A stretch of 13,528 nt of DNA from Gemmatimonadales bacterium (GCA_025924275.1 JAICEH010000029.1:1-13528), one strand, 5' to 3'. Positions 6,180 to 13,058 are shown, counted from the first letter of the stretch. Notes: generated from the letters alone by a model not told the origin. Translations and numbers: made by a program.

Positions 6180-7258
6180 TGCGCATCGCCATCACCACCG
6201 GCGGCGGCGACGCCCCCGGCCTGAACGCGGTCATCCGCGCGGTGGTCCTCTCGGCCAACCAGCGCGGATGGCGCTGCTTCGGCATCCGGCGCGGCTTCCT
6301 CGGGCTGATGGAGGGCGACGGCATCCTGCCGCTCGGCCCGGACCAGGTCCGCGGGATCACCCACCAGGGCGGCACCATCCTCGGCACCACGAATCGGGGC
6401 AACCCGTTCCGCTGGCCGGTCGCGCGGCCCGACGGCACCGTCGAGGAGGTCGATCGCTCCGACGAGCTGGTCGCGGCCTTCCGGGCCAGCGGCTGGGACG
6501 CCCTCGTCTCGATCGGGGGGGACGGCTCCCTCGGCATCGCCCACGACCTCTGGCGGAAGGGCCTGCCCACCGTGGGCGTGCCGAAGACCATCGACAACGA
6601 CGTGGCCGGCACCCTCTTCTCCTTCGGGTTCGACACGGCGGTGGCCACCGCCACCGACGCCATCGACAAGCTCCACTCCACCGCGGAGAGCCACGAGCGG
6701 GTGATGGTGGTCGAGCTGATGGGGCGGGACGCGGGGTGGATCGCGCTCCACAGCGGCATCGCCGCGACGGCCGACGTGATCCTCATTCCCGAGATTCCCT
6801 TCGACCTCGAGCCGGTGTGCGCCAAGATCCGGGAGCGGGACGCGAAGGGCCGGCGCTTCAGCATCGTGGTGGTGGCGGAGGGCGCGCGCCCGAAGGGGGG
6901 CGCCCAGGTGCTGGTGGAGCGGCGCCAGGCCGGCGGGGCCGACCGGCTCGGCGGGGTCGGCGCCCGGGTGGCGCAGGCCATCGCGGAGCGGACCGGGCGC
7001 GAGACCCGGTCGCTCGTGCTGGGCCACCTGCAGCGCGGCGGGTCGCCCACCACCTTCGACCGCCTCCTGTCGCTCCGGTTCGGGGCCGCGGCAGTCCGGG
7101 CCATCGCCGACGGCCGGTTCGGCACCATGACGGCCTTCACCCCGCCGACGATCTCCCTCGTGCCCCTGGCCGAGGTGGTGGGCCGCCCCCGGCTCGTGCC
7201 GGTGGACGGCGACACGGTCCAGACCGCCCGGGACCTGGGGATCGCGCTGGGGGACTAG
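6179..7258 (+). CDS. pfkA: 6-phosphofructokinase (PFK family, probably ATP-dependent)
   Basis: This 359-residue cytoplasmic enzyme phosphorylates fructose 6-phosphate to the 1,6-bisphosphate in glycolysis. Visible signatures are TTGGGDAPGLNAVIR (6-20), SIGGDGS (111-117), PKTIDND with catalytic base Asp139 (135-141), MGRDAGWIA (181-189), EGARPKGG (234-241) and HLQRGGSPTTFDR (283-295). The phosphoryl-donor positions are mixed: Gly116 (E. coli Gly104) is the ATP-type residue, whereas Lys136 (E. coli Gly124) is typical of pyrophosphate-dependent enzymes. The Gly/Lys combination is known in ATP-using enzymes of trypanosomatids, plants and Streptomyces, so ATP is more likely, but PPi use is not excluded. 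The GTG start shares its G with the TAG of the selenoprotein gene, so expression is coupled. Confidence 0.93.
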   Translation: MRIAITTGGGDAPGLNAVIRAVVLSANQRGWRCFGIRRGFLGLMEGDGILPLGPDQVRGITHQGGTILGTTNRGNPFRWPVARPDGTVEEVDRSDELVAAFRASGWDALVSIGGDGSLGIAHDLWRKGLPTVGVPKTIDNDVAGTLFSFGFDTAVATATDAIDKLHSTAESHERVMVVELMGRDAGWIALHSGIAATADVILIPEIPFDLEPVCAKIRERDAKGRRFSIVVVAEGARPKGGAQVLVERRQAGGADRLGGVGARVAQAIAERTGRETRSLVLGHLQRGGSPTTFDRLLSLRFGAAAVRAIADGRFGTMTAFTPPTISLVPLAEVVGRPRLVPVDGDTVQTARDLGIALGD

Positions 7259-7275
7259 GGCGGGCAACGGGCGGC

Positions 7276-7295
7276 CGGGCGCACCCGGGTGCCCG
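7276..7295. terminator. Possible two-way terminator hairpin between convergent genes
   Basis: Only 37 bases separate the stops of the convergent phosphofructokinase and peptidase genes. CGGGC-GCA pairs with TGCCCG (two-base bulge) around a CCCGGG loop. There is no T-run, so the call rests on position and GC-rich symmetry alone. Confidence 0.3.
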
Positions 7296-8228
7296 TCAGC
7301 GAAGCGGCGTCGTCAGGGTGTCGAGGACCAGCAGCGCATCGAGCACCGTCTCGGCGGCGGCCGTGAGGAACGCCGGCTGGATCCGCTCCACGTCGTCGGT
7401 GGGCCGGTGGTAGTCGGCGTGATCCTCCTCTCCGAAGTAGAGGAAGGGTACGCCGGCCCGATGGAAGGGCCCGTGGTCGGAGGCGAAGGTCCAGTCGTCT
7501 TCCAGCACCGCCCCGGCCCGGTCGTGTCCCAGCCGCACCAGGACGGCACTTCCCGCCGCCACCGCCTCCGCCACCGGCACCAGCCGCGGCCAGTGCGCCG
7601 TCCCGGCGATCCACAGCTCGTTGCCGGCGTTCCGACCCACCATGTCGAGGTTCACCATCGCCGCCATCCGCCCGGGCGCCGCCGGCGGGTCCGCCAGGAA
7701 GGCCGCCGAGCCGAGACTCCCCTGCTCCTCGGCGTCGAACAGCACCAGCACCAGCGTTGATGCCGGCGGATGCGCCCGGAACCACCGCGCCAACTCGAGC
7801 AGCACCGCCACGCCCGAGGCGTTGTCGTCGGCGCCGTTGTAGGTCTCGCCGCGCCGGACGCCGAGGTGGTCGTAGTGGGCGCCGACCACCAGCACCCGCT
7901 CCGGCCGGACCGCGCCCCGGAGGATCCCGGCCAGGTTGACGCCGGGCGGGCCGCCGTGGTCGCTCCCGGGAGCGAACTCCTGGGCGAATCCGTCGTCGGG
8001 CGCCGCGAGCCCGATGCTGTCGAACTGCGCGAGGAGCCAGCGCCGGGCGCGAGCCCCCCCCGCCGTGCCCGCCGCGCGACCCTCCATCGAATCGTGCGCC
8101 AGCACCCCGACCGCGGCCAGCATCCGGTCGCCGTCGAGGCGGGAGGTGCGGGTGGTGGGGGTCGCGGCGGGCACGGCACACGCGCCGGCCAGGAGCACCA
8201 GCGCGGACAGGGCCGCCGCCGGCCTCAC
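7296..8228 (-). CDS. M28-family zinc metallopeptidase, probable lipoprotein
   Basis: The start is the GTG at 8228-8226, which overlaps the pabA stop (GTGA) and puts a short signal sequence at the N-terminus. MRPAAALSALVLLAGAC resembles a lipoprotein signal with Cys17 as the lipidated residue, though the box LAGA-C is not ideal. The 310-residue protein shows all expected M28 di-zinc ligands and catalytic residues: His118 and Asp120 (GAHYDHLG), bridging Asp134 (NGADDNASG), Glu167 and Glu168 (DAEEQG), Asp195 (NLDMVGR) and His274 (DYHRPTDD). M28 enzymes are aminopeptidases that act outside the cytoplasm. Its function seems unrelated to the folate genes before it, so it may simply be the tail of their transcript. 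Confidence 0.92.
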   Translation of the reverse strand: MRPAAALSALVLLAGACAVPAATPTTRTSRLDGDRMLAAVGVLAHDSMEGRAAGTAGGARARRWLLAQFDSIGLAAPDDGFAQEFAPGSDHGGPPGVNLAGILRGAVRPERVLVVGAHYDHLGVRRGETYNGADDNASGVAVLLELARWFRAHPPASTLVLVLFDAEEQGSLGSAAFLADPPAAPGRMAAMVNLDMVGRNAGNELWIAGTAHWPRLVPVAEAVAAGSAVLVRLGHDRAGAVLEDDWTFASDHGPFHRAGVPFLYFGEEDHADYHRPTDDVERIQPAFLTAAAETVLDALLVLDTLTTPLR

Positions 8229-8854
8229 GCCGCCGCCCCGCGCGGGTCGGGAAAGGACGCCGGCAGCACCGGCGGCACCTGGGGGAACCCGCCGAGGGCG
8301 AGGAACTGGTGCAGCAGCCGATACCCGTGCTCGGTCAGCACGGACTCGGGATGGAACTGCAGGCCGTGCACCGGCAGGCGGGCGTGCCGGACCGCCATGA
8401 TCTCGCCGTCGCCGGCGCGCGCAATCACGCGGAGCTCGGGCGGCACCGAGCCGTCCTCGACCACCAGGGAGTGGTACCGGGTGCCGCGGAACGGGCTGGG
8501 GAGGCCCGCGAAGAGCCCGGAGCCGTCGTGGTGGATGTCGGAGGCCTTGCCGTGCATCGGCACCGCCGCGCGGACCACCCGGGCGCCGTAGGCCTGGGCG
8601 ATGCACTGGTGGCCGAGGCAGATGCCGAGCACCGGGCACGCCCCCTCGAGCCGCCGGACCACCTCGACGCAGATGCCGGCGTCGTCGGGGGTGCAGGGCC
8701 CCGGGGAGATGATGAGGTGGCTGGGGGTCATCACCACGATGGACTCGACGCTCACCTCGTCGTTCCGCACGACGTTGCAGTCCGCGCCCAGCTCGCGGAC
8801 GTAGCGCACGATGTTGTGCACGAACGAGTCGTAGTTGTCGATGACCAGGATCAT
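8225..8854 (-). CDS. pabA: Aminodeoxychorismate/anthranilate synthase glutamine amidotransferase component
   Basis: This 209-residue class I glutamine amidotransferase supplies ammonia from glutamine to PabB for making 4-amino-4-deoxychorismate. The domain starts MILVIDNYDSFVHNIVRYV. It has SPGPCTPDDAG (50-60), the nucleophile Cys79 in LGICLGHQ, and the His168/Glu170 pair in LQFHPES. Its ATG overlaps the pabB stop (ATGA), as expected for two subunits made in equal amounts. In many bacteria one PabA/TrpG serves both pABA and tryptophan synthesis; adjacency to a PabB-type large subunit supports the folate name, but dual use is possible. The C-terminal tail (about 185-209) is Pro/Ala-rich and extends a little beyond the core domain. 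Confidence 0.93.
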   Translation of the reverse strand: MILVIDNYDSFVHNIVRYVRELGADCNVVRNDEVSVESIVVMTPSHLIISPGPCTPDDAGICVEVVRRLEGACPVLGICLGHQCIAQAYGARVVRAAVPMHGKASDIHHDGSGLFAGLPSPFRGTRYHSLVVEDGSVPPELRVIARAGDGEIMAVRHARLPVHGLQFHPESVLTEHGYRLLHQFLALGGFPQVPPVLPASFPDPRGAAA

Positions 8855-10341
8855 CGGGCCGCCCCTGCTGCGAGGCGTGCGCGGGCGCCCTCGAGCAGCG
8901 TCTCGAAGAACGCCCGGCCCTTGGCGAGCGTCTCGTCGTACTCCTCGTCGGGGTCCGAGTCCGCGGTGATCCCGCCGCCCACGTGCACCAGGATCTCGCC
9001 CCCGGCCGCCACGGCGGTGCGGATGGCCACGCTGGTGCCCAGCGCGCCGGCGAAGCTCAGCCAGCCGATGGCGCCGCAGTAGACCCCGCGCCGCGTCGGC
9101 TCGATCTCGGTGATGATCTCGCAGACCCGCTGCTTGGGCGCGCCGGTGATCGAGCCGCCCGGCATGGTGGCGTCGAGCAGGTCGAAGGCGTCCCGCTCCG
9201 CCGCCAGCTCGCCGCGGATGGTCGAGACCAGGTGGTGCACCGTCGGGTGGGACTCGAGCCCGAGCAGCCGCGGCACCGCCACCGTGCCGGGCCGGCAGAC
9301 CCGGGAGAGGTCGTTGCGGAGCAGGTCGACGATCATCACGTGCTCCGCGGCGTCCTTCTCGCTCGCAAGCAGCTCCCGGGCGAGCGCGTCGTCCCCGGCC
9401 GGCGTGGTGCCGCGGGGTCGGGTGCCCTTGATCGGCCGGGTCTCCACGAGGCGGGTGACGGGGTCGTAGGCCAGGAACCGCTCCGGCGAGATGCTCACCA
9501 CCGCCCATCCCTCCGATTGCACCAGGGCGCCGAAGGGGGCCGGGCTCGCGCGGCGGAGCCGGCCGTAGAATTCGTAGGCGGTCTCGCGGAAGGGGCATTC
9601 GAAGCGCTGGGAGAGGTTCACCTGGAAGCAGTCGCCGGCCCGGATGAGCTCGCGGACCCGCTCCACGGCCAGGCCGTAGGTGAACCGGGTGAAGGTGGAG
9701 CGGAACCGGAGCGGCCCCTCCGGGTGGAGCTCCTCGATCGGGAAGGAGAGGGCGCGGGGGCGCTCCCGTGGGCGCACCGAGCGGCCGTCGGGCACGCGCG
9801 GGCCCAGCACCCGCTGCTTCGCGTCCCGCAGCCGCTCGGCCGCGCGGTTGAGCCGGTCGCCCGGCTCCTCGAGCGGGAGCCCGGTGGAGATGATCCAGGC
9901 GCGACCCACCTGGTGGTCCCAGGCGATCACCCAGTCGTACAGCCCCATCAGCAGGATCGGGAGCCCGACGTCGTCGTAGTACCGCACGATGCTGGCCGGC
10001 AGGTCGGTCTTCCAGTCGTACCCGATCCAGCCGGCGGCGCCGCCCTGGAACGGGGGCAGGCCGGGGTACTGCGGGAATCTCCACGGCGCCATTGCCTCCC
10101 GCAGGACGGCCATCGGGTCGGCGACGATGGTCTCCTCCGTGTCGAGCCGGCGGTCGATCCGCACCGTCTCGCGGGTCTGGCCGCGGACGACCTCCCAGGG
10201 GTCCGCGGTGAGGTAGGAGTAGCGGGCCAGCTCCGGCGGTCCGCCCTGGCCGTCGAGGAACACCAGGTGGGGAAGGTCGAGGAACTTGCCGCAGCAGGCC
10301 GCCGGGTCGGGGGCGGGGACCAGCTCCTCGATCAGGAACAC
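8851..10341 (-). CDS. pabB: Aminodeoxychorismate synthase component I
   Basis: This 496-residue chorismate-binding enzyme adds an amino group to C4 of chorismate on the way to p-aminobenzoate and folate. An N-terminal anthranilate-synthase-I-like region (to about 200) precedes the catalytic domain, which carries GDCFQVNLSQRF (236-247), PIKGTRPRG (303-311), HVMIVDLLRND (334-344), PGGSITGAPK (394-403) and GGGITADSDPDEEYDET (455-471). Lys305 in PIKGT is the PabB-specific nucleophile; TrpE has Ala there (PLAGT), which argues against anthranilate synthase. The start is a GTG immediately after the carbinolamine dehydratase stop (TGAGTG). No aminodeoxychorismate lyase (PabC) domain is fused or adjacent, so that step must be encoded elsewhere. 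Confidence 0.94.
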   Translation of the reverse strand: MFLIEELVPAPDPAACCGKFLDLPHLVFLDGQGGPPELARYSYLTADPWEVVRGQTRETVRIDRRLDTEETIVADPMAVLREAMAPWRFPQYPGLPPFQGGAAGWIGYDWKTDLPASIVRYYDDVGLPILLMGLYDWVIAWDHQVGRAWIISTGLPLEEPGDRLNRAAERLRDAKQRVLGPRVPDGRSVRPRERPRALSFPIEELHPEGPLRFRSTFTRFTYGLAVERVRELIRAGDCFQVNLSQRFECPFRETAYEFYGRLRRASPAPFGALVQSEGWAVVSISPERFLAYDPVTRLVETRPIKGTRPRGTTPAGDDALARELLASEKDAAEHVMIVDLLRNDLSRVCRPGTVAVPRLLGLESHPTVHHLVSTIRGELAAERDAFDLLDATMPGGSITGAPKQRVCEIITEIEPTRRGVYCGAIGWLSFAGALGTSVAIRTAVAAGGEILVHVGGGITADSDPDEEYDETLAKGRAFFETLLEGARARLAAGAAR

Positions 10342-10701
10342 TCAGGCCTCGCCGGACTGGACGAAGGTCCGCCGGGTGCCGGTGAGCGCCGATCCGGCGC
10401 CCGGGCGCCACAGCGCCAGGTCCTCGATCCGGCGCGCCAGCTCCAGGTCCTTGTCGGTGATCCCGCCGGCGCTGTGGGTGTTGAGCCGCACCGTGATCCG
10501 GCTCCAGGAGAGCGCCAGGTCGGGGTGATGATCGGCCGCCTCCGCCAGGAACCCGATCGCGTTCGCCGCCATCAGCGTGGCGGGCCATCCCTCCGTCGCG
10601 TAGTCCCGGCGGATGCTGCCGTGCTCCTCCCGCCAGCCGGGCAGGGCCTTCAGCCGGCCGGCCAGCTCCACGCCGCTCAGGGTCCGTTCCGCCTTGGCCA
10701 T
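10342..10701 (-). CDS. phhB: Pterin-4a-carbinolamine dehydratase
   Basis: This 119-residue protein belongs to the PCD/DCoH family, which dehydrates 4a-hydroxytetrahydropterins. The active-site signature is intact: Glu-Ala-Ala-Asp-His-His-Pro (54-60, catalytic His58/His59), Trp66, then TVRLNTHSAGGITDKDLELA (70-89) with His76 and the following Asp. The ATG at 10701 has GGGAGG five bases before it. The length is slightly above the usual ~100 because of a C-terminal tail (LALWRPGAGSALTGTRRTFV). No phenylalanine hydroxylase is in the window; the placement between a PTPS enzyme and PabB points to pterin recycling or a folate/molybdopterin-linked role instead. It lies 74 bases after the PTPS stop and abuts pabB. 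Confidence 0.93.
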   Translation of the reverse strand: MAKAERTLSGVELAGRLKALPGWREEHGSIRRDYATEGWPATLMAANAIGFLAEAADHHPDLALSWSRITVRLNTHSAGGITDKDLELARRIEDLALWRPGAGSALTGTRRTFVQSGEA

Positions 10702-10775
10702 CGCTGCCTCCCTGTTCCCCGGCCGGCCGGAGGTGCCACTCCGCTCCAGCCTTTCAACCGGGGGTCAACGCAGGT

Positions 10776-11276
10776 TCAAACGCGGAGCGGGAGCCGGTAG
10801 GTGGCGCTCTGGCCCTCGCTCTCCTCCACCTCGACCTCGATCAGCGTGAGCTGCCCGAACCCGTCCGCCCGGAGCCGGGTCCAGACCGCCTCGGCGAAGT
10901 GCTTCGCCAGCTGCTCCGCGGTGGTGTTCTGGACCGGGACCAGCGCGCAGTCCGACCGGGGGAAGCGGAACCGGGGAGCGCCGAAGTAGGTCACGTCCAC
11001 GAACTCCCCCGCCTCGGCCAGCTCCACCCGCGGGTGCCCCGTCGGGAGCAGCACCCGGTGGTCGATCGCGTCCACCATCGGCTTGAGCACGTCCTTGAGG
11101 ATCGCGAAGTCGATGACGAAGAGGGCCTCGGCGTCGAGCGGTCCCTCCACCGTCACCCCGACCCGGTAGTTGTGCCCGTGCAGCGACTCGCACTTGTGGC
11201 CCGGGAAGGTGATGAAGTGCGCGGCGGAGAAGCTGAGGTAGCTCTTGGCGACGGTGACGCGATAGGTGCCGCTCAC
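10776..11276 (-). CDS. queD: 6-pyruvoyltetrahydropterin synthase/QueD family enzyme with combined CExxHGH motif
   Basis: This 166-residue COG0720 enzyme acts on 7,8-dihydroneopterin triphosphate. Zinc ligands are His20 (SAAHF), His33 and His35 (HGH). The catalytic stretch is KCESLHGHNY: Cys29 gives the CxxxHGH motif of QueD (queuosine precursor synthesis) and Glu30 gives the ExxHGH motif of PTPS-III, which bypasses FolB in folate synthesis. Proteins having both have been grouped as PTPS-I/III. Asp72-His73 (AIDHR) and the Glu of LIEVEVEES complete the active site. The GTG start has GAGG six bases before it. Neighbours are formiminotransferase upstream and carbinolamine dehydratase plus pabBA downstream, favouring a folate role at least in part. 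The symbol reflects the family, not a proven function. Confidence 0.85.
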   Translation of the reverse strand: MSGTYRVTVAKSYLSFSAAHFITFPGHKCESLHGHNYRVGVTVEGPLDAEALFVIDFAILKDVLKPMVDAIDHRVLLPTGHPRVELAEAGEFVDVTYFGAPRFRFPRSDCALVPVQNTTAEQLAKHFAEAVWTRLRADGFGQLTLIEVEVEESEGQSATYRLPLRV

Positions 11277-11325
11277 GGAAGGCCTCGCCCGCAGGGGAAT
11301 CCGGGGGCCGAAAGGTAGGCCGCGG

Positions 11326-12264
11326 TCAGGCGGGCCGCAAAGCGCCGGCGGGGAGCACCAGGCCCGTGGCGCGCTCCACCGCGGGCTCGAGCAGCAGGTG
11401 CTCGCCGAAGTCGGGGAGCAGCACCCGCTCGGCGGCCTCGGCGTCGAGCAGGTCGGCGGGGACCAGCCCCACGAGCTCGCTCCGACCCACGGCGACCCCG
11501 GCTTCGGCCGCCAGGCGCATCACCCGTTCCGTGGCCTCCACGGGGCCGCACTCGAAGGGGCGGGTGAGGTTCATCGACACCTGCGCCACGCCGGGCGTGG
11601 CGAGCGGGACCCCCATCGCCTGGACCCCGGGAAGGCCGCCGCCCGATTCCCGGACCTGGGCGGCGATGGCCTTCGCGGCCGCCAGGTCGTTCCCGGCGAG
11701 CCAGACGTTCCAGGCCACCAGGGGTCCGCGGACCCCGATCGCCACCGCGCCGGCGGTCGGGTGCAGCTCCCGCGGCCCCGCGTCGGGCCGCCGCGCGGGG
11801 TCGTGGCGCACCGCGACGCGGAGTCGCTCGAACTGCCCCGAGCGGACCACGCGCAGGAGCCGGCGCTCCGGGGAAGTTGCGGCGTCGCCGTAGAGATAGG
11901 ACGGGAGCGCCGCCTCCCGGCCCACCCGCACGGCCAGCCGGCGGGCGAGCGCCACCACCTCGCCGGGCTGGACGCCGCCCAGGCCCACGAACGGCACCAC
12001 GTCCGCCGCCCCGATCCGCGGGTGCACCCCACGATGCCGGGTGAGGTCGATCGTCGCGGCGGCGAGCACGATCAGCCGGAAGGCCGCCTCCTCCGCCGCG
12101 GCGCGCTTGCCCACGAAGGTGAAGACGCTGCGATGGTGGTCGGGGTCGGCGTGGATGTCGAGGAGCGAGGCGCCGGGCACCGAGCGGACGGCGTCGGCCA
12201 GCCGCTCCAGTGCCGCCGGGTCCCGGCCCTCGCTCACGTTGGCAATGCACTCGACCAGCGGCAT
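11326..12264 (-). CDS. ftcD: Glutamate formiminotransferase (formiminotransferase domain only)
   Basis: The ATG at 12264 has GGAGG four bases before it (a longer in-frame start at 12351 adds sequence unlike the family). The 312-residue protein contains the N- and C-terminal formiminotransferase subdomains: VECIANVSEGRD (4-15), DPDHHRSVFTFVG (40-52), GVHPRIGAADVVPF with catalytic His81 (79-92), NVWL and NDLAAAKAIA in the middle, and PGVAQVSMNLT near the end. The cyclodeaminase domain of the animal enzyme is absent. It transfers the formimino group between formiminoglutamate and tetrahydrofolate. No histidine-degradation genes are nearby, and formiminotransferase proteins are known to be able to replace 5-formyltetrahydrofolate cycloligase, so folate salvage is an alternative role that suits the pterin/folate neighbours. 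Confidence 0.93.
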   Translation of the reverse strand: MPLVECIANVSEGRDPAALERLADAVRSVPGASLLDIHADPDHHRSVFTFVGKRAAAEEAAFRLIVLAAATIDLTRHRGVHPRIGAADVVPFVGLGGVQPGEVVALARRLAVRVGREAALPSYLYGDAATSPERRLLRVVRSGQFERLRVAVRHDPARRPDAGPRELHPTAGAVAIGVRGPLVAWNVWLAGNDLAAAKAIAAQVRESGGGLPGVQAMGVPLATPGVAQVSMNLTRPFECGPVEATERVMRLAAEAGVAVGRSELVGLVPADLLDAEAAERVLLPDFGEHLLLEPAVERATGLVLPAGALRPA

Positions 12265-12428
12265 CCGTCCTCCGGCGGCGTCCGTGGGCTCCCGATGTCC
12301 TCGACCGGGGACGCGCAAGGGTTGGCGGCCGAAACCGTAACTCCCGGTCAATATAGCACTTGCCTGCGTGGCATGGGGCTCGCCTTCGGACGGAGCGAAG
12401 TCTCACCCCGTTCCAGATGGAGGTTCCC
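12265..12428. promoter_or_regulatory. Divergent intergenic region between ftcD and the Tyr-rich protein gene
   Basis: The two genes are transcribed away from each other, so promoters for both must lie here. There is an AT-rich patch (CAATATAGCACTTG, 12349-12362) that reads TATATT on the minus strand and AATATAG on the plus strand, both -10-like, but neither has a good -35 at 16-18 bases. The minus strand also has TTGACC at 12350-12345 without a matching -10. Shine-Dalgarno sites for both genes are clear (minus GGAGG before 12264; plus GGAGG at 12419-12423). Confidence 0.35.
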
Positions 12429-12941
12429 ATGCGCCCGCTCCTCGGACTCGCCCTCGTGCCCGCGCTCGTCCTGGCGCCGCGGTCGGTTGCGGCGCAGGTC
12501 GCGGCCGACGTCGTGGTCCGCTCCGGCCCGGTGGCCGGCCGGGTGGTGGTCGGTCGTCCCTATCCCGAGGTCGTCGTGGTGGATCACGGGCGACGGTACT
12601 ACCACCGTCCCTACTACGCGCCGCGGGTGATCGTGGTCGAGCGGTATCATCGCGGCCCGAGGGGCGTGGCACACGGGTACTGGCGGAAGCACGGCTGGCG
12701 GCCGGTCACGCTCTACTACATCGACGGCCGGTTCTACGACCGCCCGTGGCGGGGCGCCCGGTACGTGTCGGAAGTGGTCGTCTACGAGCGCGGCGGGCGC
12801 TACCTCGTGCCCCGCGACTTCCGCTACGACGGCCGCGACTACCGCCGCGCATACTACGACTACTGGGAGGACCGGGACGACCGTCGCGACTACTACGACG
12901 ACGACCGGTGGGCCGACCGCGACCGGTACGACCGCGACTGA
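12429..12941 (+). CDS. Secreted Tyr/Arg/Asp-rich low-complexity protein of unknown function
   Basis: The ATG at 12429 has GGAGG five bases before it and begins a clear signal peptide (MRPLLGLALVPALVLAPRSVAAQ). The mature protein (about 147 residues) has a first part rich in Val, Tyr and Arg (VVVGRPYPEVVVVDHGRRYY, YYAPRVIVVERYHRG), a middle with Tyr/Trp/Gly (WRPVTLYYIDGRFYDRPWRG), and a C-terminal tail made almost only of Asp, Arg and Tyr (for example DYWEDRDDRRDYYDDDRW, ending DRDRYDRD). There are no cysteines. Residues 115-160 could bind metal or other charged polymers, and the Tyr/Arg pattern recalls secreted proteins seen widely in environmental bacteria and left hypothetical. I cannot assign a function. 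A strong GC hairpin follows the gene. Confidence 0.8.
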   Translation: MRPLLGLALVPALVLAPRSVAAQVAADVVVRSGPVAGRVVVGRPYPEVVVVDHGRRYYHRPYYAPRVIVVERYHRGPRGVAHGYWRKHGWRPVTLYYIDGRFYDRPWRGARYVSEVVVYERGGRYLVPRDFRYDGRDYRRAYYDYWEDRDDRRDYYDDDRWADRDRYDRD

Positions 12942-12986
12942 ACGCCTCTCGGGCGCCGCACGGCGCCTCCATCCTGGATGCGGCAC

Positions 12987-13022
12987 CCGACGCCCCCGCC
13001 CGAGCCCGAGCGGGGGCGTCGG
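12987..13022 (+). terminator. Strong GC hairpin after the Tyr-rich protein gene
   Basis: A perfect 13-bp stem, CCGACGCCCCCGC (12987-12999) with GCGGGGGCGTCGG (13010-13022), encloses a 10-base loop, 45 bases past the stop codon. No T-run follows (CCTGTCGGGGGG), so it may act as a non-canonical terminator or 3'-end stabiliser. A smaller GGCGCC/GGCGCC hairpin with a GCAC loop precedes it (12952-12967). Confidence 0.6.
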
Positions 13023-13046
13023 CCTGTCGGGGGGCCGGTGGACCGG

Positions 13047-13052
13047 TAGCTT
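13047..13052 (+). promoter_or_regulatory. Possible -10 element for a leaderless start of the beta-helix gene
   Basis: TAGCTT carries the key T1, A2 and T6 bases of a -10 element and ends seven bases before the A of the ATG at 13059, so transcription would begin at the start codon. No good Shine-Dalgarno site is present (only AAGGG touching the ATG). The -35 region (CTGTCG) is poor. Confidence 0.3.
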
Positions 13053-13058
13053 CAAGGG

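Noticed and set aside
8225..10341. pabB/pabA considered as trpE/trpG (anthranilate synthase)
   Set aside because: The large subunit has PIKGT with the PabB-type Lys instead of the TrpE-type PLAGT, and the neighbours are pterin/folate genes, not trp genes.
8983..10800. A plus-strand open frame of 605 codons opposite pabB and phhB
   Set aside because: The opposite strand holds two unmistakable conserved enzymes, and the plus frame has no motifs or ribosome-binding site.
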